Below are positions 49,735 to 57,881 of a stretch of 64,000 nt of DNA, one piece after another. The notes under the pieces are model-generated. The model was not told the DNA's origin, searched no databases, and worked only from the letters and a program-made list of their open reading frames with translations. The stretch's first letter is position 1. Each line of letters opens with the position of its first letter. The position numbers and the translations under genes are program-made. The DNA is taken from contig OX457031.1 of NCBI GenBank assembly GCA_949752745.1, positions 38,847,502 through 38,911,501 of the forward strand. The letters are read 5' to 3'. Origin of the DNA: Protula sp. h YS-2021. Lineage: Eukaryota; Annelida; Polychaeta; Sabellida; Serpulidae.

Positions 49735-49750
49735 GGCCCTTTTAAGGGCC
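49735..49750 (+). terminator. Histone-type mRNA 3' stem-loop
   Basis: GGCCCTTTTAAGGGCC is a 6-bp stem with a TTTA loop. It fits the metazoan replication-dependent histone 3'-end consensus (GGYYYUUYUNARRRCC) at every base. It starts 19 nt after the stop of the preceding ORF, on the same strand. The 3' flank is ATCC; a weak purine stretch (GAAATGAAG) follows ~15 nt later, in the position of the U7 element. Confidence 0.6.
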
Positions 49751-49780
49751 ATCCTATATTATGAAATGAAGCAAAACATG

Positions 49781-49783
<3 letters not shown>

Positions 49784-49819
<36 letters not shown>

Positions 49820-49889
49820 ATACATTTTATCACATTTCAGGTCTAGTTGGCGGATGAATACCATTTGGCGGATGAATACCATTTGGCAG
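49784..49889. repeat. (TG)n(AG)n microsatellite and an 18-bp triplet repeat
   Basis: Pure TG then AG dinucleotides span 49,784-49,820. TTGGCGGATGAATACCAT is repeated twice, with a partial third copy, at 49,847-49,889. Confidence 0.9.
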
Positions 49890-50003
49890 ACCAATTAACT
49901 TCACCGTCAGTTAACTTCACCGCTAGATGTCTCTGCTGTGCAGCAGTGCAGCTGTACAACTTCACAACTGTAAGTAAGACATTCATATACACAAGTAAAA
50001 TTC

Positions 50004-50197
50004 TGCTGAGTCAGCAATTTTAACTTTTTGGAACAAGTTTGAAAAGTTACACACCATATTTTGATTACATGGAAGTAGCATAAAAGCATGAGTGAAACAT
50101 GTCAACTAGTCAACTAGTGATACATTCTGCTGAGTCAACACACCATTGAAGTGGTATAAAAGGAAGAGTGAAACGTATATTTTACTTCATTTCAGTT
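50004..50197 (+). promoter_or_regulatory. Duplicated promoter of the polymerase gene (Maf/AP-1-type sites, TATA, initiator)
   Basis: TGCTGAGTCAGCA (50,004-50,016) is a perfect T-MARE palindrome containing an AP-1 site. A one-mismatch copy, TGCTGAGTCAACA, is at 50,128-50,140. Each is followed by a similar segment with ACACCAT, then CATAAAAG (50,079) or TATAAAAG (50,155-50,162), and then GAGTGAAAC. An initiator-like TCATTTCAGTT lies ~33 nt after the second TATA box. This places transcription start near 50,189-50,194 and rules out translation from the GTG at 50,168. Confidence 0.65.
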
Positions 50198-50221
50198 CCA
50201 GCAGTTGAAGAAGCAACAACG

Positions 50222-53200
50222 ATGGCACCAGTCTACTGTCATGATTGTGATGTGACATTTCCATCTCTGGAATTGTTCGTGACACACACATGCAAACCAG
50301 CTAGGATGAAACGTGCTCATGAAGAGCTTGTTGAGCAGATTGAAGCCAAGAGACGAAAAACCGTACAAGATGGTGTTGACAGACCTGATCCAGTCCTCTG
50401 CTGTAAATGCGCCAAGATATTTTCATCTTTGGATGCATTTGAGACACATGCATGTGCTGAGATGGAAAATGTGTCTCATGAAGAACAAAGAAAGAAAGAG
50501 ACAGGACAAATAGGCAGAGGCAGAAGAGTGAGTCTTGGTGAAAACGCGCAGGAAAGGCGGTTTGAGCCTGAAGATGGATCGGATTTGCTACTCGAAATGC
50601 GACAACAAGAGAATAGAATCAAGAGACATTTGCTAGAGACGTTAAACCGTGGCATGAAATGGTACATTGTGGTACATGCACGCTTCAAGAAAATGACACC
50701 AAATGTTGAAGGCGTGATGGTAGAACAAGTGGATAATGCCTTCATCAGTAGTCCAACGTATGCAGCATACAATCCAACAGATATTGAGAAGGACTTGCCA
50801 GAAGCCTATAAAGAATTGTTTACCAGGTTTGATGAACATGAGCGACAAGGCTCTGGCTGGGTGTTGGATAACATATTATTCATTGAAGTGCATACAGCTA
50901 CGTCAGCGCCACTGGAAGCAAGCAGTTTTATCCCACTACCGAAGAAAGTAAAGAGTACAAAGGCGGTGTTAAACATTCAGAATAAAGACAACAAGTGCTT
51001 CTTATGGTCTGTACTGGCTCACCTTCACCCTTCAACAAATGTAAACCCATACCGTGTGAATCAATACAAGTCATTTGAGAACGAATTGAAGGTGGAAGGC
51101 ATGACATTTCCAACACCGATTACAGACATTCCAAAGTTTGAAAAGGAGAATGATGTGTCCATTAACGTGTTTGGATATGAACATGATGTCGTTGTTCCCA
51201 TACAACTCAGTCGAAACACCAGCGCCAACAGCGCCAACAGCGCCAGAGAAATCAAATTGCTTTTGATTAGCAATGACAAGACAAGACATTATTGCCTCAT
51301 CAAGAATTTCAGCAGACTGATGGCTTATCGATCAAAGCATAAGGCTGCAGCATTTTATTGTTTCAACTGTCTTCACGGGTTTATACGACAAGATCTGTTA
51401 GACAAGCATCGTGAAGTGTGTGGCAAGCATGGCGCACAACGTTTATCATTTCCCAAGGAACCCTTCATCAAGTTCAAGAATGTAGCCAAACAACAGCGAG
51501 CGCCGTTTGTCATTTATGCAGACTTTGAATGTTTCACGAAAAAGCATGAAGGAGACAAGTATCAACATCATCGTCCAAACAGCTTTGCCTACGTGGTTGT
51601 CAGCCAGTATGAAACACGTGCTCCAGTCGTATATCGAGGCGATAATGCCGTGAAAGTCTTTTTAGACCATATGGTATATGAACGTGATCGTATTGTGCAT
51701 GGTCTACAGCAGAAAAAGAAAATAGTCATGACTTGTGAAGATGAAGAGCATTATAAGAACGCCACAGATTGCTACATTTGTCATGAGCCTCTAGGAGCAG
51801 ATCGTGTGAGAGATCATGATCATATCAATGGCAAATACCGCGGAGCTGCACATAATGAATGCAATTTACAATTTCGATTTCGAAAGGATAAGCAGGATGT
51901 TGAAGATTCTTTCATCATTCCTGTCTTTTTCCACAATTTACGAGGCTATGACAGTCATTTGATCATGGAAGAAATTGGAAAGTTCAAAAATGAAACCATT
52001 ACAGTCATTCCCAACACCGTTGAGAAATATATTGCATTCACCATGAGCAATCTGAAATTTACAGACAGCTTTCAGTTCATGAGTACTTCTCTACAGAAGT
52101 TGGTCTCCAACCTGGCAGCAGAAGGGAAAGACAACTTTTATCACATGACGTCACACATTCACGATAGTGACCAACAAGAGTTACTGTTGAGAAAGGGAGT
52201 ATACCCTTATGATTACGTGGATGAGCCATCCAAGTTTGCTGAAACACAACTGCCGTCCAAGGACAAGTTTTACAGTCTGCTCAGTGAAGAAGACATTAGC
52301 GATGAGGATTATGCGCATGCGCAGAAGGTGTGGGAGACATTCCACTGTACTACATTTGGCGAATACCATGACTTGTACCTGAAATCAGATGTGTTGCTGC
52401 TGGCTGACGTGTTTGAAAACTTTCGTCACGTATGTCTCAACACGTATGAATTAGATCCTGCTCACTACTATACAGCGCCAGGACTGTCGTGGGATGCCAT
52501 GTTGAAAGCGACAAAGGTGAAATTGGAATTGATTAACGACATTGACATGTACCAAATGGTTGAACAAGGTCTACGTGGAGGAATATCTGTCATCACACAC
52601 AAGTATGCGAAAGCAAATAACCCCTACGTACCAGATTACGATCCCACGAAACCAACCAACTACTTGACGTACCTGGATGCAAACAACTTGTATGGCTGGG
52701 CTATGTCGCAAAGCATGCCGGAAAGTGGATTTATGTGGGTGAGCGAGCCAGAATCCATTGACTTTATGGATGTGGATGAAGATGACGAGATTGGATACAT
52801 TTTAGAAGTGGATTTGGAATACCCATATTCAATTCATGATCATCATAATCACTACCCAGTGGCTCCAGAACGGAAATGTGTGAAAGTGGGAGAATTGTCA
52901 AAACATAGTCAGAAGCTACGGAAAGATCTAGACATGAAAAGCAAGCCTAGTGAAAAGCTCATTCCCAACTTGTGTGACAAGAAGAAATATGTGCTTCATT
53001 ATAGAAATTTACAGCAATATGTCTCACTGGGATTGAAAGTCACGAAGGTGAACCGTGCCATCATGTTTGCACAGAGCAAATGGTTGGCAAAATACATCTC
53101 CTTGAACACGGAAAAGAGAAAGTTGGCTAAGAACCCGTTTGAGAAAGACTTCTTCAAATTGATGAACAACTCGGTGTTTGGCAAAACCATGGAAAATGTA

Positions 53201-53917
53201 AGAAAACGCATCAATGTGGAACTTGTTCACCAGGAAAAGCGGTTCAAGAAACTTGTAGCCAAACCTTCCTTCCACAAATTTAGAATTTTCAACGAAGATT
53301 TGACCGCGGTACATTTACGCAAAGTGGATCTGCTTCTGGATAAACCCATTCAAGTTGGGTTCACCATTCTCGACCTCAGCAAAGTGCTCATGTTCCACTT
53401 TCATTACAACTACATCATGACCAAGTATCCCGACGCCAAACTCTTGTTCAGCGACACCGACAGTCTATGTTATGACATAGAAACGGACGATATCTACAAA
53501 GACATGCAGGAAGATGCCGACTTGTTCGACACAAGTGACTATCCCCCAGATCATTTCCTGCATTCCAACGTGAACAAGAAAGTGCTTGGGAAAATGAAAG
53601 ATGAGACGGCGGGCATTCCCATTGAAGAGTTTGTTGGACTTCGGCCGAAAATGTATAGTATGATATATGGTGGGAAAGAAAAACGTACGGCTAAAGGCAT
53701 CACTCGCGCGTGTCAAAGACGGATGAAACATCAGCAGTATAGAGACAGTTTGTTCAACCAAACGCAAACGATGACTACAGGGCACATCATTCGAAGTCAT
53801 GACCACCAGATTTTCTCGGAGAAGTTGAGGAAAGTGGCTCTCTCTCCCCTTGATGATAAGCGATATGTGATGAGTGATGGCTATTCCACTTTGGCGCATG
53901 GGCATTACAGTATATAA
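50222..53917 (+). CDS. POLB: Polinton protein-primed family B DNA polymerase
   Basis: This enzyme replicates the element. ATG 50,222 is chosen because the longer frame begins only 6 nt after the TATA box; the product is 1231 residues. Positions below count from 50,168. Two N-terminal CxxC...HxC fingers (24-42, 78-96) precede a long N-terminal region. A third finger (CFNC...H...C) lies near 399-418. Exonuclease motif I is YADFECF (D452, E454). An HNH/endonuclease VII-like insert (CYIC...RDHDHINGKYRGAAH..CN) lies near 537-573. Polymerase motif A is LDANNLYGWAM (D837), motif B KLMNNSVFGK (K997) and motif C FSDTDSL (D1096, D1098). All key residues are intact. The stop codon lies inside the TATA box of the next gene. 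Confidence 0.95.
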   Translation: MAPVYCHDCDVTFPSLELFVTHTCKPARMKRAHEELVEQIEAKRRKTVQDGVDRPDPVLCCKCAKIFSSLDAFETHACAEMENVSHEEQRKKETGQIGRGRRVSLGENAQERRFEPEDGSDLLLEMRQQENRIKRHLLETLNRGMKWYIVVHARFKKMTPNVEGVMVEQVDNAFISSPTYAAYNPTDIEKDLPEAYKELFTRFDEHERQGSGWVLDNILFIEVHTATSAPLEASSFIPLPKKVKSTKAVLNIQNKDNKCFLWSVLAHLHPSTNVNPYRVNQYKSFENELKVEGMTFPTPITDIPKFEKENDVSINVFGYEHDVVVPIQLSRNTSANSANSAREIKLLLISNDKTRHYCLIKNFSRLMAYRSKHKAAAFYCFNCLHGFIRQDLLDKHREVCGKHGAQRLSFPKEPFIKFKNVAKQQRAPFVIYADFECFTKKHEGDKYQHHRPNSFAYVVVSQYETRAPVVYRGDNAVKVFLDHMVYERDRIVHGLQQKKKIVMTCEDEEHYKNATDCYICHEPLGADRVRDHDHINGKYRGAAHNECNLQFRFRKDKQDVEDSFIIPVFFHNLRGYDSHLIMEEIGKFKNETITVIPNTVEKYIAFTMSNLKFTDSFQFMSTSLQKLVSNLAAEGKDNFYHMTSHIHDSDQQELLLRKGVYPYDYVDEPSKFAETQLPSKDKFYSLLSEEDISDEDYAHAQKVWETFHCTTFGEYHDLYLKSDVLLLADVFENFRHVCLNTYELDPAHYYTAPGLSWDAMLKATKVKLELINDIDMYQMVEQGLRGGISVITHKYAKANNPYVPDYDPTKPTNYLTYLDANNLYGWAMSQSMPESGFMWVSEPESIDFMDVDEDDEIGYILEVDLEYPYSIHDHHNHYPVAPERKCVKVGELSKHSQKLRKDLDMKSKPSEKLIPNLCDKKKYVLHYRNLQQYVSLGLKVTKVNRAIMFAQSKWLAKYISLNTEKRKLAKNPFEKDFFKLMNNSVFGKTMENVRKRINVELVHQEKRFKKLVAKPSFHKFRIFNEDLTAVHLRKVDLLLDKPIQVGFTILDLSKVLMFHFHYNYIMTKYPDAKLLFSDTDSLCYDIETDDIYKDMQEDADLFDTSDYPPDHFLHSNVNKKVLGKMKDETAGIPIEEFVGLRPKMYSMIYGGKEKRTAKGITRACQRRMKHQQYRDSLFNQTQTMTTGHIIRSHDHQIFSEKLRKVALSPLDDKRYVMSDGYSTLAHGHYSI

Positions 53918-53948
53918 GGGGGAGACACTTCAACTTGAGAGTCAGTTG
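53911..53948 (+). promoter_or_regulatory. TATA promoter overlapping the polymerase stop codon
   Basis: TATATAAG (53,911-53,918) includes the TAA stop of the polymerase gene. GTCAGTT, an initiator-like match, lies ~33 nt downstream (A at 53,944). TATA and the GGGGGAGA that follows resemble the start region of the other two Polinton promoters. Confidence 0.5.
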
Positions 53949-53972
53949 AGGTGTGAACACTGAAGCGTCAAC

Positions 53973-54317
53973 ATGAAAAGATCTGCACCAACGGATATGG
54001 ATACTCTTGCTGATACGGTGAAAGACATGAAAGTGAAACATCCTGATACTACCATTAAGAAATTAAAAGTGGAGATAGCACCAACACCACAGTTGTGGGA
54101 TGGAATGCTTTCTCTAGGCAATGGAAAGTATATCAAGATTATGAAACAAAGTAATGAAGGTGTGGTGAACATTCGCAAATACCTCAGAGATGAGGGGACT
54201 GGAAAAAACCGTCCAACGAAAAAGGGAATTTTGCTGACAATACCTGAATGGAAAATGCTGAAGAAGCAGGTGAAAGAAGTGGATAAAAGGCTTCGCAGAC
54301 AAGACGACAAGTCATAA
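53973..54317 (+). CDS. PC4/p15-like single-stranded DNA-binding protein
   Basis: A 114-residue basic protein. Residues ~45-106 match the C-terminal ssDNA-binding domain of the transcription coactivator PC4 (SUB1): L-G-x-G-K-Y-I-K-I, then V-V-N-I-R-K-Y-L-R-D, PTKKGILLTIPEW and LKKQV-x-x-VD. This is the expected beta-beta-beta-beta-alpha order, and EW opens the helix. The N-terminus (1-40) is Lys/Asp/Thr-rich, comparable to the SEAC region. In PC4 proteins this fold binds melted DNA. A role in element replication or transcription is inferred from its place after the polymerase gene under its own TATA promoter. The start is the first ATG after the initiator. Confidence 0.75.
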   Translation: MKRSAPTDMDTLADTVKDMKVKHPDTTIKKLKVEIAPTPQLWDGMLSLGNGKYIKIMKQSNEGVVNIRKYLRDEGTGKNRPTKKGILLTIPEWKMLKKQVKEVDKRLRRQDDKS

Positions 54318-54330
54318 CAAGGTAACAATC

Positions 54331-54702
54331 ATGAATGCACTCATGCTGAACGGTGGTGTTTACCTTACTGTCAATGAGAGGAATGAAGTGATACTAGATT
54401 CTAAGACAAGTTATCATCGGTTTAAACCTGAAGTGTGGAAAGACTTTAAAAACATACCGCTTGAAGCTGGGTTTAAACGCAGACTTGAAAATAAAGTGGA
54501 AGTGACGGTAGCTGAATATGATTCTAACATACGTGTAGAAATCTGTAGAAATCTTTTACAGGATTATCCAAAGGATTATAAGGGAGTTGTGCCAGATACA
54601 CCATATACAGATTTGATCATCTTTGATATCAAGAATTGGCGCGCAGTCTTACGATTCCTAGAAGTGATACAACATCCACTCTTCGCCATCTTGCGAGCAT
54701 AA
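54331..54702 (+). CDS. Small PC4-fold-like paralogue 1
   Basis: A 123-residue protein starting 13 nt after the PC4-like gene. No database-type motif is obvious. The C-terminal half follows the same layout as its neighbours: a strand (KVEVTVAEYDSNIRVEI), a loop, then a strand and helix (DLIIFDIKNWRAVLRFLEVI). This resembles the PC4 end, with Trp at the start of the helix. The N-terminal half (GGVYLTVNERNEVILDS) may repeat the strand pattern. It is probably a diverged ssDNA-binding-type domain; this is inference from pattern, not recognised homology. Confidence 0.55.
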   Translation: MNALMLNGGVYLTVNERNEVILDSKTSYHRFKPEVWKDFKNIPLEAGFKRRLENKVEVTVAEYDSNIRVEICRNLLQDYPKDYKGVVPDTPYTDLIIFDIKNWRAVLRFLEVIQHPLFAILRA

Positions 54703-54757
54703 AAAACGTCTTTGCAGACAAGGAGACAGCTCATAGTTCATCTGACTGCTGGACGAG

Positions 54758-55099
54758 ATGGAAGACTTTTTAACGGAATATAAACCAATTACGCATGGGT
54801 TCTCATATCTGAGAAACGAATATGATGACATTGTGCTAAGACATTTTGGACAGTATCTCGTCCTATCACTTGATGACCAATCCGTGTTGAAAGACCATCT
54901 AGAGAAGTTCAGGATACCTGGCTTTCTCCTGACAGTCTCAAATGAATTAGAAGTGCGTGTGACTGAGAACTGCTTAGACGTGTTTATACAATTTCGCCAA
55001 TATGACGAGCTTACAGAAAACTATGATTACATCACCCTCAACACAGTGGAATGGAACGCGTTGTTACAAGCATTGGATTGGAAAGAACCTAACGCTTGA
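54758..55099 (+). CDS. Small PC4-fold-like paralogue 2
   Basis: A 113-residue acidic protein from ATG 54,758, 55 nt after the previous stop. The C-terminal half, ELEVRVTENCLDVFIQF to YDYITLNTVEWNALLQALDW, matches the neighbours' strand-strand-EW-helix layout closely. The 3' part overlaps the next ORF by 98 nt in another frame. Function is unknown; probably the same family as 54,331 and 55,002. Confidence 0.6.
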   Translation: MEDFLTEYKPITHGFSYLRNEYDDIVLRHFGQYLVLSLDDQSVLKDHLEKFRIPGFLLTVSNELEVRVTENCLDVFIQFRQYDELTENYDYITLNTVEWNALLQALDWKEPNA

Positions 55100-55379
55100 A
55101 TTCAAAGAAACAGAAATATGGCTTACACGAGGCACCAAATCCATTGAGCTGACACAACCTATGCGTGTGATGGACATTGACTTAGAAGAAGAAGGATATG
55201 AACTGAAACTGTCTGAACATGTAACTGTTAAAGTGATAAAGTTTGGTGATGTGTGTTATGTGAGCTTTCATAGCATTTACAAACATGGATGTAGTGTCTA
55301 TGATACCTATATCAATTTAGATTCTAATGAATGGTATTCATTGATGAATGTATTGAAAAATGAATGTGTTTGTAAATAA
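55002..55379 (+). CDS. Small PC4-fold-like paralogue 3, overlapping start
   Basis: The frame is open from ATG 55,002. Its first ~32 residues only translate paralogue 2 out of frame, and family-like sequence starts near 55,103 (EIWLTRGTKSIELTQ). A later in-frame ATG at 55,159 would remove the first strands, so expression may use the overlap (reinitiation or frameshift). The C-terminal half, KLSEHVTVKVIKFGDVCYVS to DTYINLDSNEWYSLMNVL, carries the common layout. AATAAA overlaps the stop region (55,378). Confidence 0.55.
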   Translation: MTSLQKTMITSPSTQWNGTRCYKHWIGKNLTLEFKETEIWLTRGTKSIELTQPMRVMDIDLEEEGYELKLSEHVTVKVIKFGDVCYVSFHSIYKHGCSVYDTYINLDSNEWYSLMNVLKNECVCK

Positions 55380-55756
55380 AAAGTTTGTAAATAGTGTAAA
55401 TAGACTTTGTAGTTAAGAGTTTGTAGTTAAGAATTTTGTAAATAGTGTAAATAGTGTAAATAAAAGTTTGTAAATAGTGTAAATAAAAGTTTGTAGTTAA
55501 GAATTTGTAAATAGTGTAAATAGCGTTTGTAAATAAAAGTTTGTAAATAGTGTTTGTAAACTTTGTAAATAGTGTTTATAGTTAAGAATTTGTAAATAGA
55601 ACACAATAAACAAGACTGTTTGAAAACTTGGTTTGTTTTATTTAACAACAACAACTTAACTAATATAACAACAACTTAACTAATATAACAACAACAACTT
55701 AACTACTACAATAACAACATTAATAAAACAACTTAACTAATATAACAACAACAACA
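55380..55756. terminator. Convergent 3' ends: AT-rich repeats with opposed poly(A) signals
   Basis: GTAAATAGTGTAAATAAAAG-type tandem repeats fill 55,380-55,600. AACAACAACTTAACTAATAT repeats fill 55,645-55,756. AATAAA on the plus strand (55,605-55,610) and on the minus strand (55,637-55,642) face each other, separating the two transcription sets. Frames through this strip are repeat translations. Confidence 0.7.
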
Positions 55757-56158
55757 TTAATAAAACAATGGTTTATGATGTCTATATACAAACTCCTTTA
55801 CAATAAAATCACCATCCTTTCTTTTTAATATATTCACAATATGAAACATACTCTGACCTCGAGCTCTATGCAATATATAATATACACAATAAAAACCACA
55901 TGACGATGATATTGGCGTTTGTAATGATATAGAATTATACATATAGTCATTTCTTAAAAACATGTCAAAATATTCCACAGGGTCTTTATCATAATACACT
56001 GCCACCCAATGTTCTCCTGGTTCATCTTGATCGTCTGTGTTGATCACATAGGCGCCGCGTTGTAAAGACGGTAACTGGTCCATGGCAAACACGCCTTGAA
56101 ACAAGTCTTTGGTCATGACATCATGACTCAATATGGCATCAATCTGCTTCGTGTTCAT
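55757..56158 (-). CDS. PRO: Polinton adenain/Ulp1-like cysteine protease (maturation protease)
   Basis: A 133-residue protein with the catalytic pattern of adenovirus-type proteases: EHWVAVYY (H50), VEYFDMF (D65), Q80 and SSSCGFYCVYYI (C87). In the adenain family the enzyme cleaves capsid precursor proteins during virion maturation. The order His-Asp-Gln-Cys is preserved, but the segment between Asp and Gln is short (~14 residues). Polinton proteases are usually longer there and in total, so this copy may carry an internal deletion and its activity is uncertain. The ATG overlaps the capsid-gene stop by 4 nt (ATGA). Confidence 0.85.
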   Translation of the reverse strand: MNTKQIDAILSHDVMTKDLFQGVFAMDQLPSLQRGAYVINTDDQDEPGEHWVAVYYDKDPVEYFDMFLRNDYMYNSISLQTPISSSCGFYCVYYILHRARGQSMFHIVNILKRKDGDFIVKEFVYRHHKPLFY

Positions 56159-57528
56159 GACTGGTAGTCGAATTGGATGCTGCGATTGGCACTGATCTCA
56201 ATAATGTTGTCAAATTCAGCATAGACAATGACATTGATTGTAGGTTGCAAAGCCCTAGCAAAGTTCATTTCTAGCCGCAAATTCCCATGCTTGATCAGGG
56301 GGAAATGATCATCACCATCATAATCCGGTGTTAAGTCAAACGAAAATAAAGCATAACCTCTAGGCCAATCTTCCCGTTTTATAATGGAACTTTTCTCACC
56401 ATTCAACCGATCAAACGATTTGTAAAGCGTTTCAAAAGCGTTCAGGTATTTGTTCTGTGTAATGTCAAGCTTGAGAGGTTTGGATAGAACTGGTTCACCA
56501 TCCGTGTACAGTTGCATATAGTCCAGATTAAAATGATCAAAATTGTATGGATTCCTCAATACTGATCCACCAAAAGCTTCATTATGAACCAGACCAATGA
56601 CAATACGATTTGGTAATTGACCCAAAAAGATGTTATCTTTCACAAAAGACTGAAATCCTGCTGGAATGGCCAAGACTTTACATTCTTTTCTAGTGATGAT
56701 GATCTTGGCAGGACTTTTCATCAATGCATCTGCATGTCCTAACTGAATACCTGGACTCACCCTCACTTTGCGAATGGTTAAAAATGCCTCTTTCACTTCT
56801 ACCTTATAGGTATTATTTACAGCCATCAATACATAGTCATCTTTTTGTCTATGGAAACGTAATTTCAAACTGATGCCATTCGGAAGATACCGATCCTGCT
56901 CAAACAAATCTATCCTTAAACCACCTGCGAGCATAACATCACGGCTAAGACGAGTATGCAAATAACGATGATGTAAGCCATTATTGCCTTGCTCAGCCAA
57001 GTCACCACCGTCGGCATTGACATGAAACCCGGATACATATTGTTCATGATTAGGTCTTTTCACCTCATGACTATTCATTGACCCAGCAGTATCCTTGTAC
57101 ATGAGACGCATAGAGCGCTCAGAATGCAGACTTTCTTCCGAATCATGGATGAGATGAGAGATAATGCTGGTATAACCATGAGTATTGTTGCTATGCGAAA
57201 CCAAACGATCATTCAGAAACAATTCAATATTAGACCATAACCCATTAAACACATCATTGATGCAAGAGACATTATCATCTGCGCCACACGCTGTTCCATC
57301 AGCCTTTAGAATGCGACATACAATATGAAGTTTGCTGTTCTTTAAATCCAGATATTCTTCTGTACTCGCAGGAATGTAGAATTCTATTGGAGCGCCTTCT
57401 CTAATGCTTGTAAGTGGTTGATAGTCAACATTATAACTTTTCTCTACAGCAGTTTGCGTTGGTGGTACGTGAAACCATTCCAATGGAGAAAGACTACATT
57501 CACACGAATGATTATGAATGAGAGACAT
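56155..57528 (-). CDS. PC1: Polinton major capsid protein (double jelly-roll, hexon-like)
   Basis: A 457-residue protein of the class annotated in nematodes as transposon-derived F54H12.2, established as the Polinton major capsid protein with two jelly-roll folds. Visible hallmarks are PIEFYIPASTEEYLDL near residue 46, HGYTSIISHLI in the first roll, the strand-rich LRIDLFEQDRYLPNGISLKL, FLGQLPNRIVIGLV near 300, and the C-terminal HGNLRLEMNFARAL and INVIVYAEFDNIIEI. Length fits the family. No internal stop is present. The ATG is preceded by an A-rich leader. It lies in the late-type block between the small basic protein and the protease. Confidence 0.9.
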   Translation of the reverse strand: MSLIHNHSCECSLSPLEWFHVPPTQTAVEKSYNVDYQPLTSIREGAPIEFYIPASTEEYLDLKNSKLHIVCRILKADGTACGADDNVSCINDVFNGLWSNIELFLNDRLVSHSNNTHGYTSIISHLIHDSEESLHSERSMRLMYKDTAGSMNSHEVKRPNHEQYVSGFHVNADGGDLAEQGNNGLHHRYLHTRLSRDVMLAGGLRIDLFEQDRYLPNGISLKLRFHRQKDDYVLMAVNNTYKVEVKEAFLTIRKVRVSPGIQLGHADALMKSPAKIIITRKECKVLAIPAGFQSFVKDNIFLGQLPNRIVIGLVHNEAFGGSVLRNPYNFDHFNLDYMQLYTDGEPVLSKPLKLDITQNKYLNAFETLYKSFDRLNGEKSSIIKREDWPRGYALFSFDLTPDYDGDDHFPLIKHGNLRLEMNFARALQPTINVIVYAEFDNIIEISANRSIQFDYQS

Positions 57529-57539
57529 TTTTTTTTTCT

Positions 57540-57881
57540 TTAAAAAATATCTTTGCGATATTTTGATGTTATCCGTCTGGCTGTTTTTCGTCTTCTGGCA
57601 CGTTTCGTTGGTTGCATACGCTTTTGTTCACCAAACACACGTTCTGCTACTCGGCCCGTCACATCTTTCGCGACATTCTTTGCAGCCTTCTTAAGATGTG
57701 GCGCAACGATCTTAGCCCCAGCCTTAAGTAGTGGAATAGCTTTGCGAGCCAATGATCCCAGTATGGAACCAATACCATCGCCATATTGGATTCGCGCTCC
57801 TTTGAATCCTGGTAATTCCCCGCCCACTTGACGAAGAAAATGGTTGCGATATGCAGACGGATCGTGTGTATAAGCTTTCAT
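57540..57881 (-). CDS. Small basic virion protein with Gly-rich amphipathic segment (pVI-like)
   Basis: A 113-residue protein. The N-terminus, AYRNHFLRQVGGELPGFKGA, leads to a Gly-rich stretch (YGDGIGSILGSLARKAIPLL) and a Lys/Ala-rich helix (GAKIVAPHLKKAAKNVAKDV). A strongly basic tail follows (KRARRRKTARR). This arrangement is recurrent in Polinton and adintovirus gene sets beside the capsid genes, and is compared there with adenovirus pVI or core proteins. Membrane disruption or DNA condensation are possible roles, not shown. The ATG overlaps the penton gene stop by ATGA; 11 nt separate it from the major capsid ATG. Confidence 0.7.
   Translation of the reverse strand: MKAYTHDPSAYRNHFLRQVGGELPGFKGARIQYGDGIGSILGSLARKAIPLLKAGAKIVAPHLKKAAKNVAKDVTGRVAERVFGEQKRMQPTKRARRRKTARRITSKYRKDIF

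Noticed and set aside
49340..49900. Left terminal inverted repeat of the Polinton
   Set aside because: No stretch here could be matched by eye, inverted, to the last 250 bases of the window. The termini remain unassigned.
50168..50221. N-terminal extension of the polymerase from 50,168
   Set aside because: It needs a GTG start only 6 nt after the TATA box, upstream of any plausible transcription start. ATG 50,222 is used.
53465..54328. Minus-strand ORFs of 128-146 aa opposite the polymerase and PC4-like genes
   Set aside because: Shadow frames of well-supported plus-strand genes.
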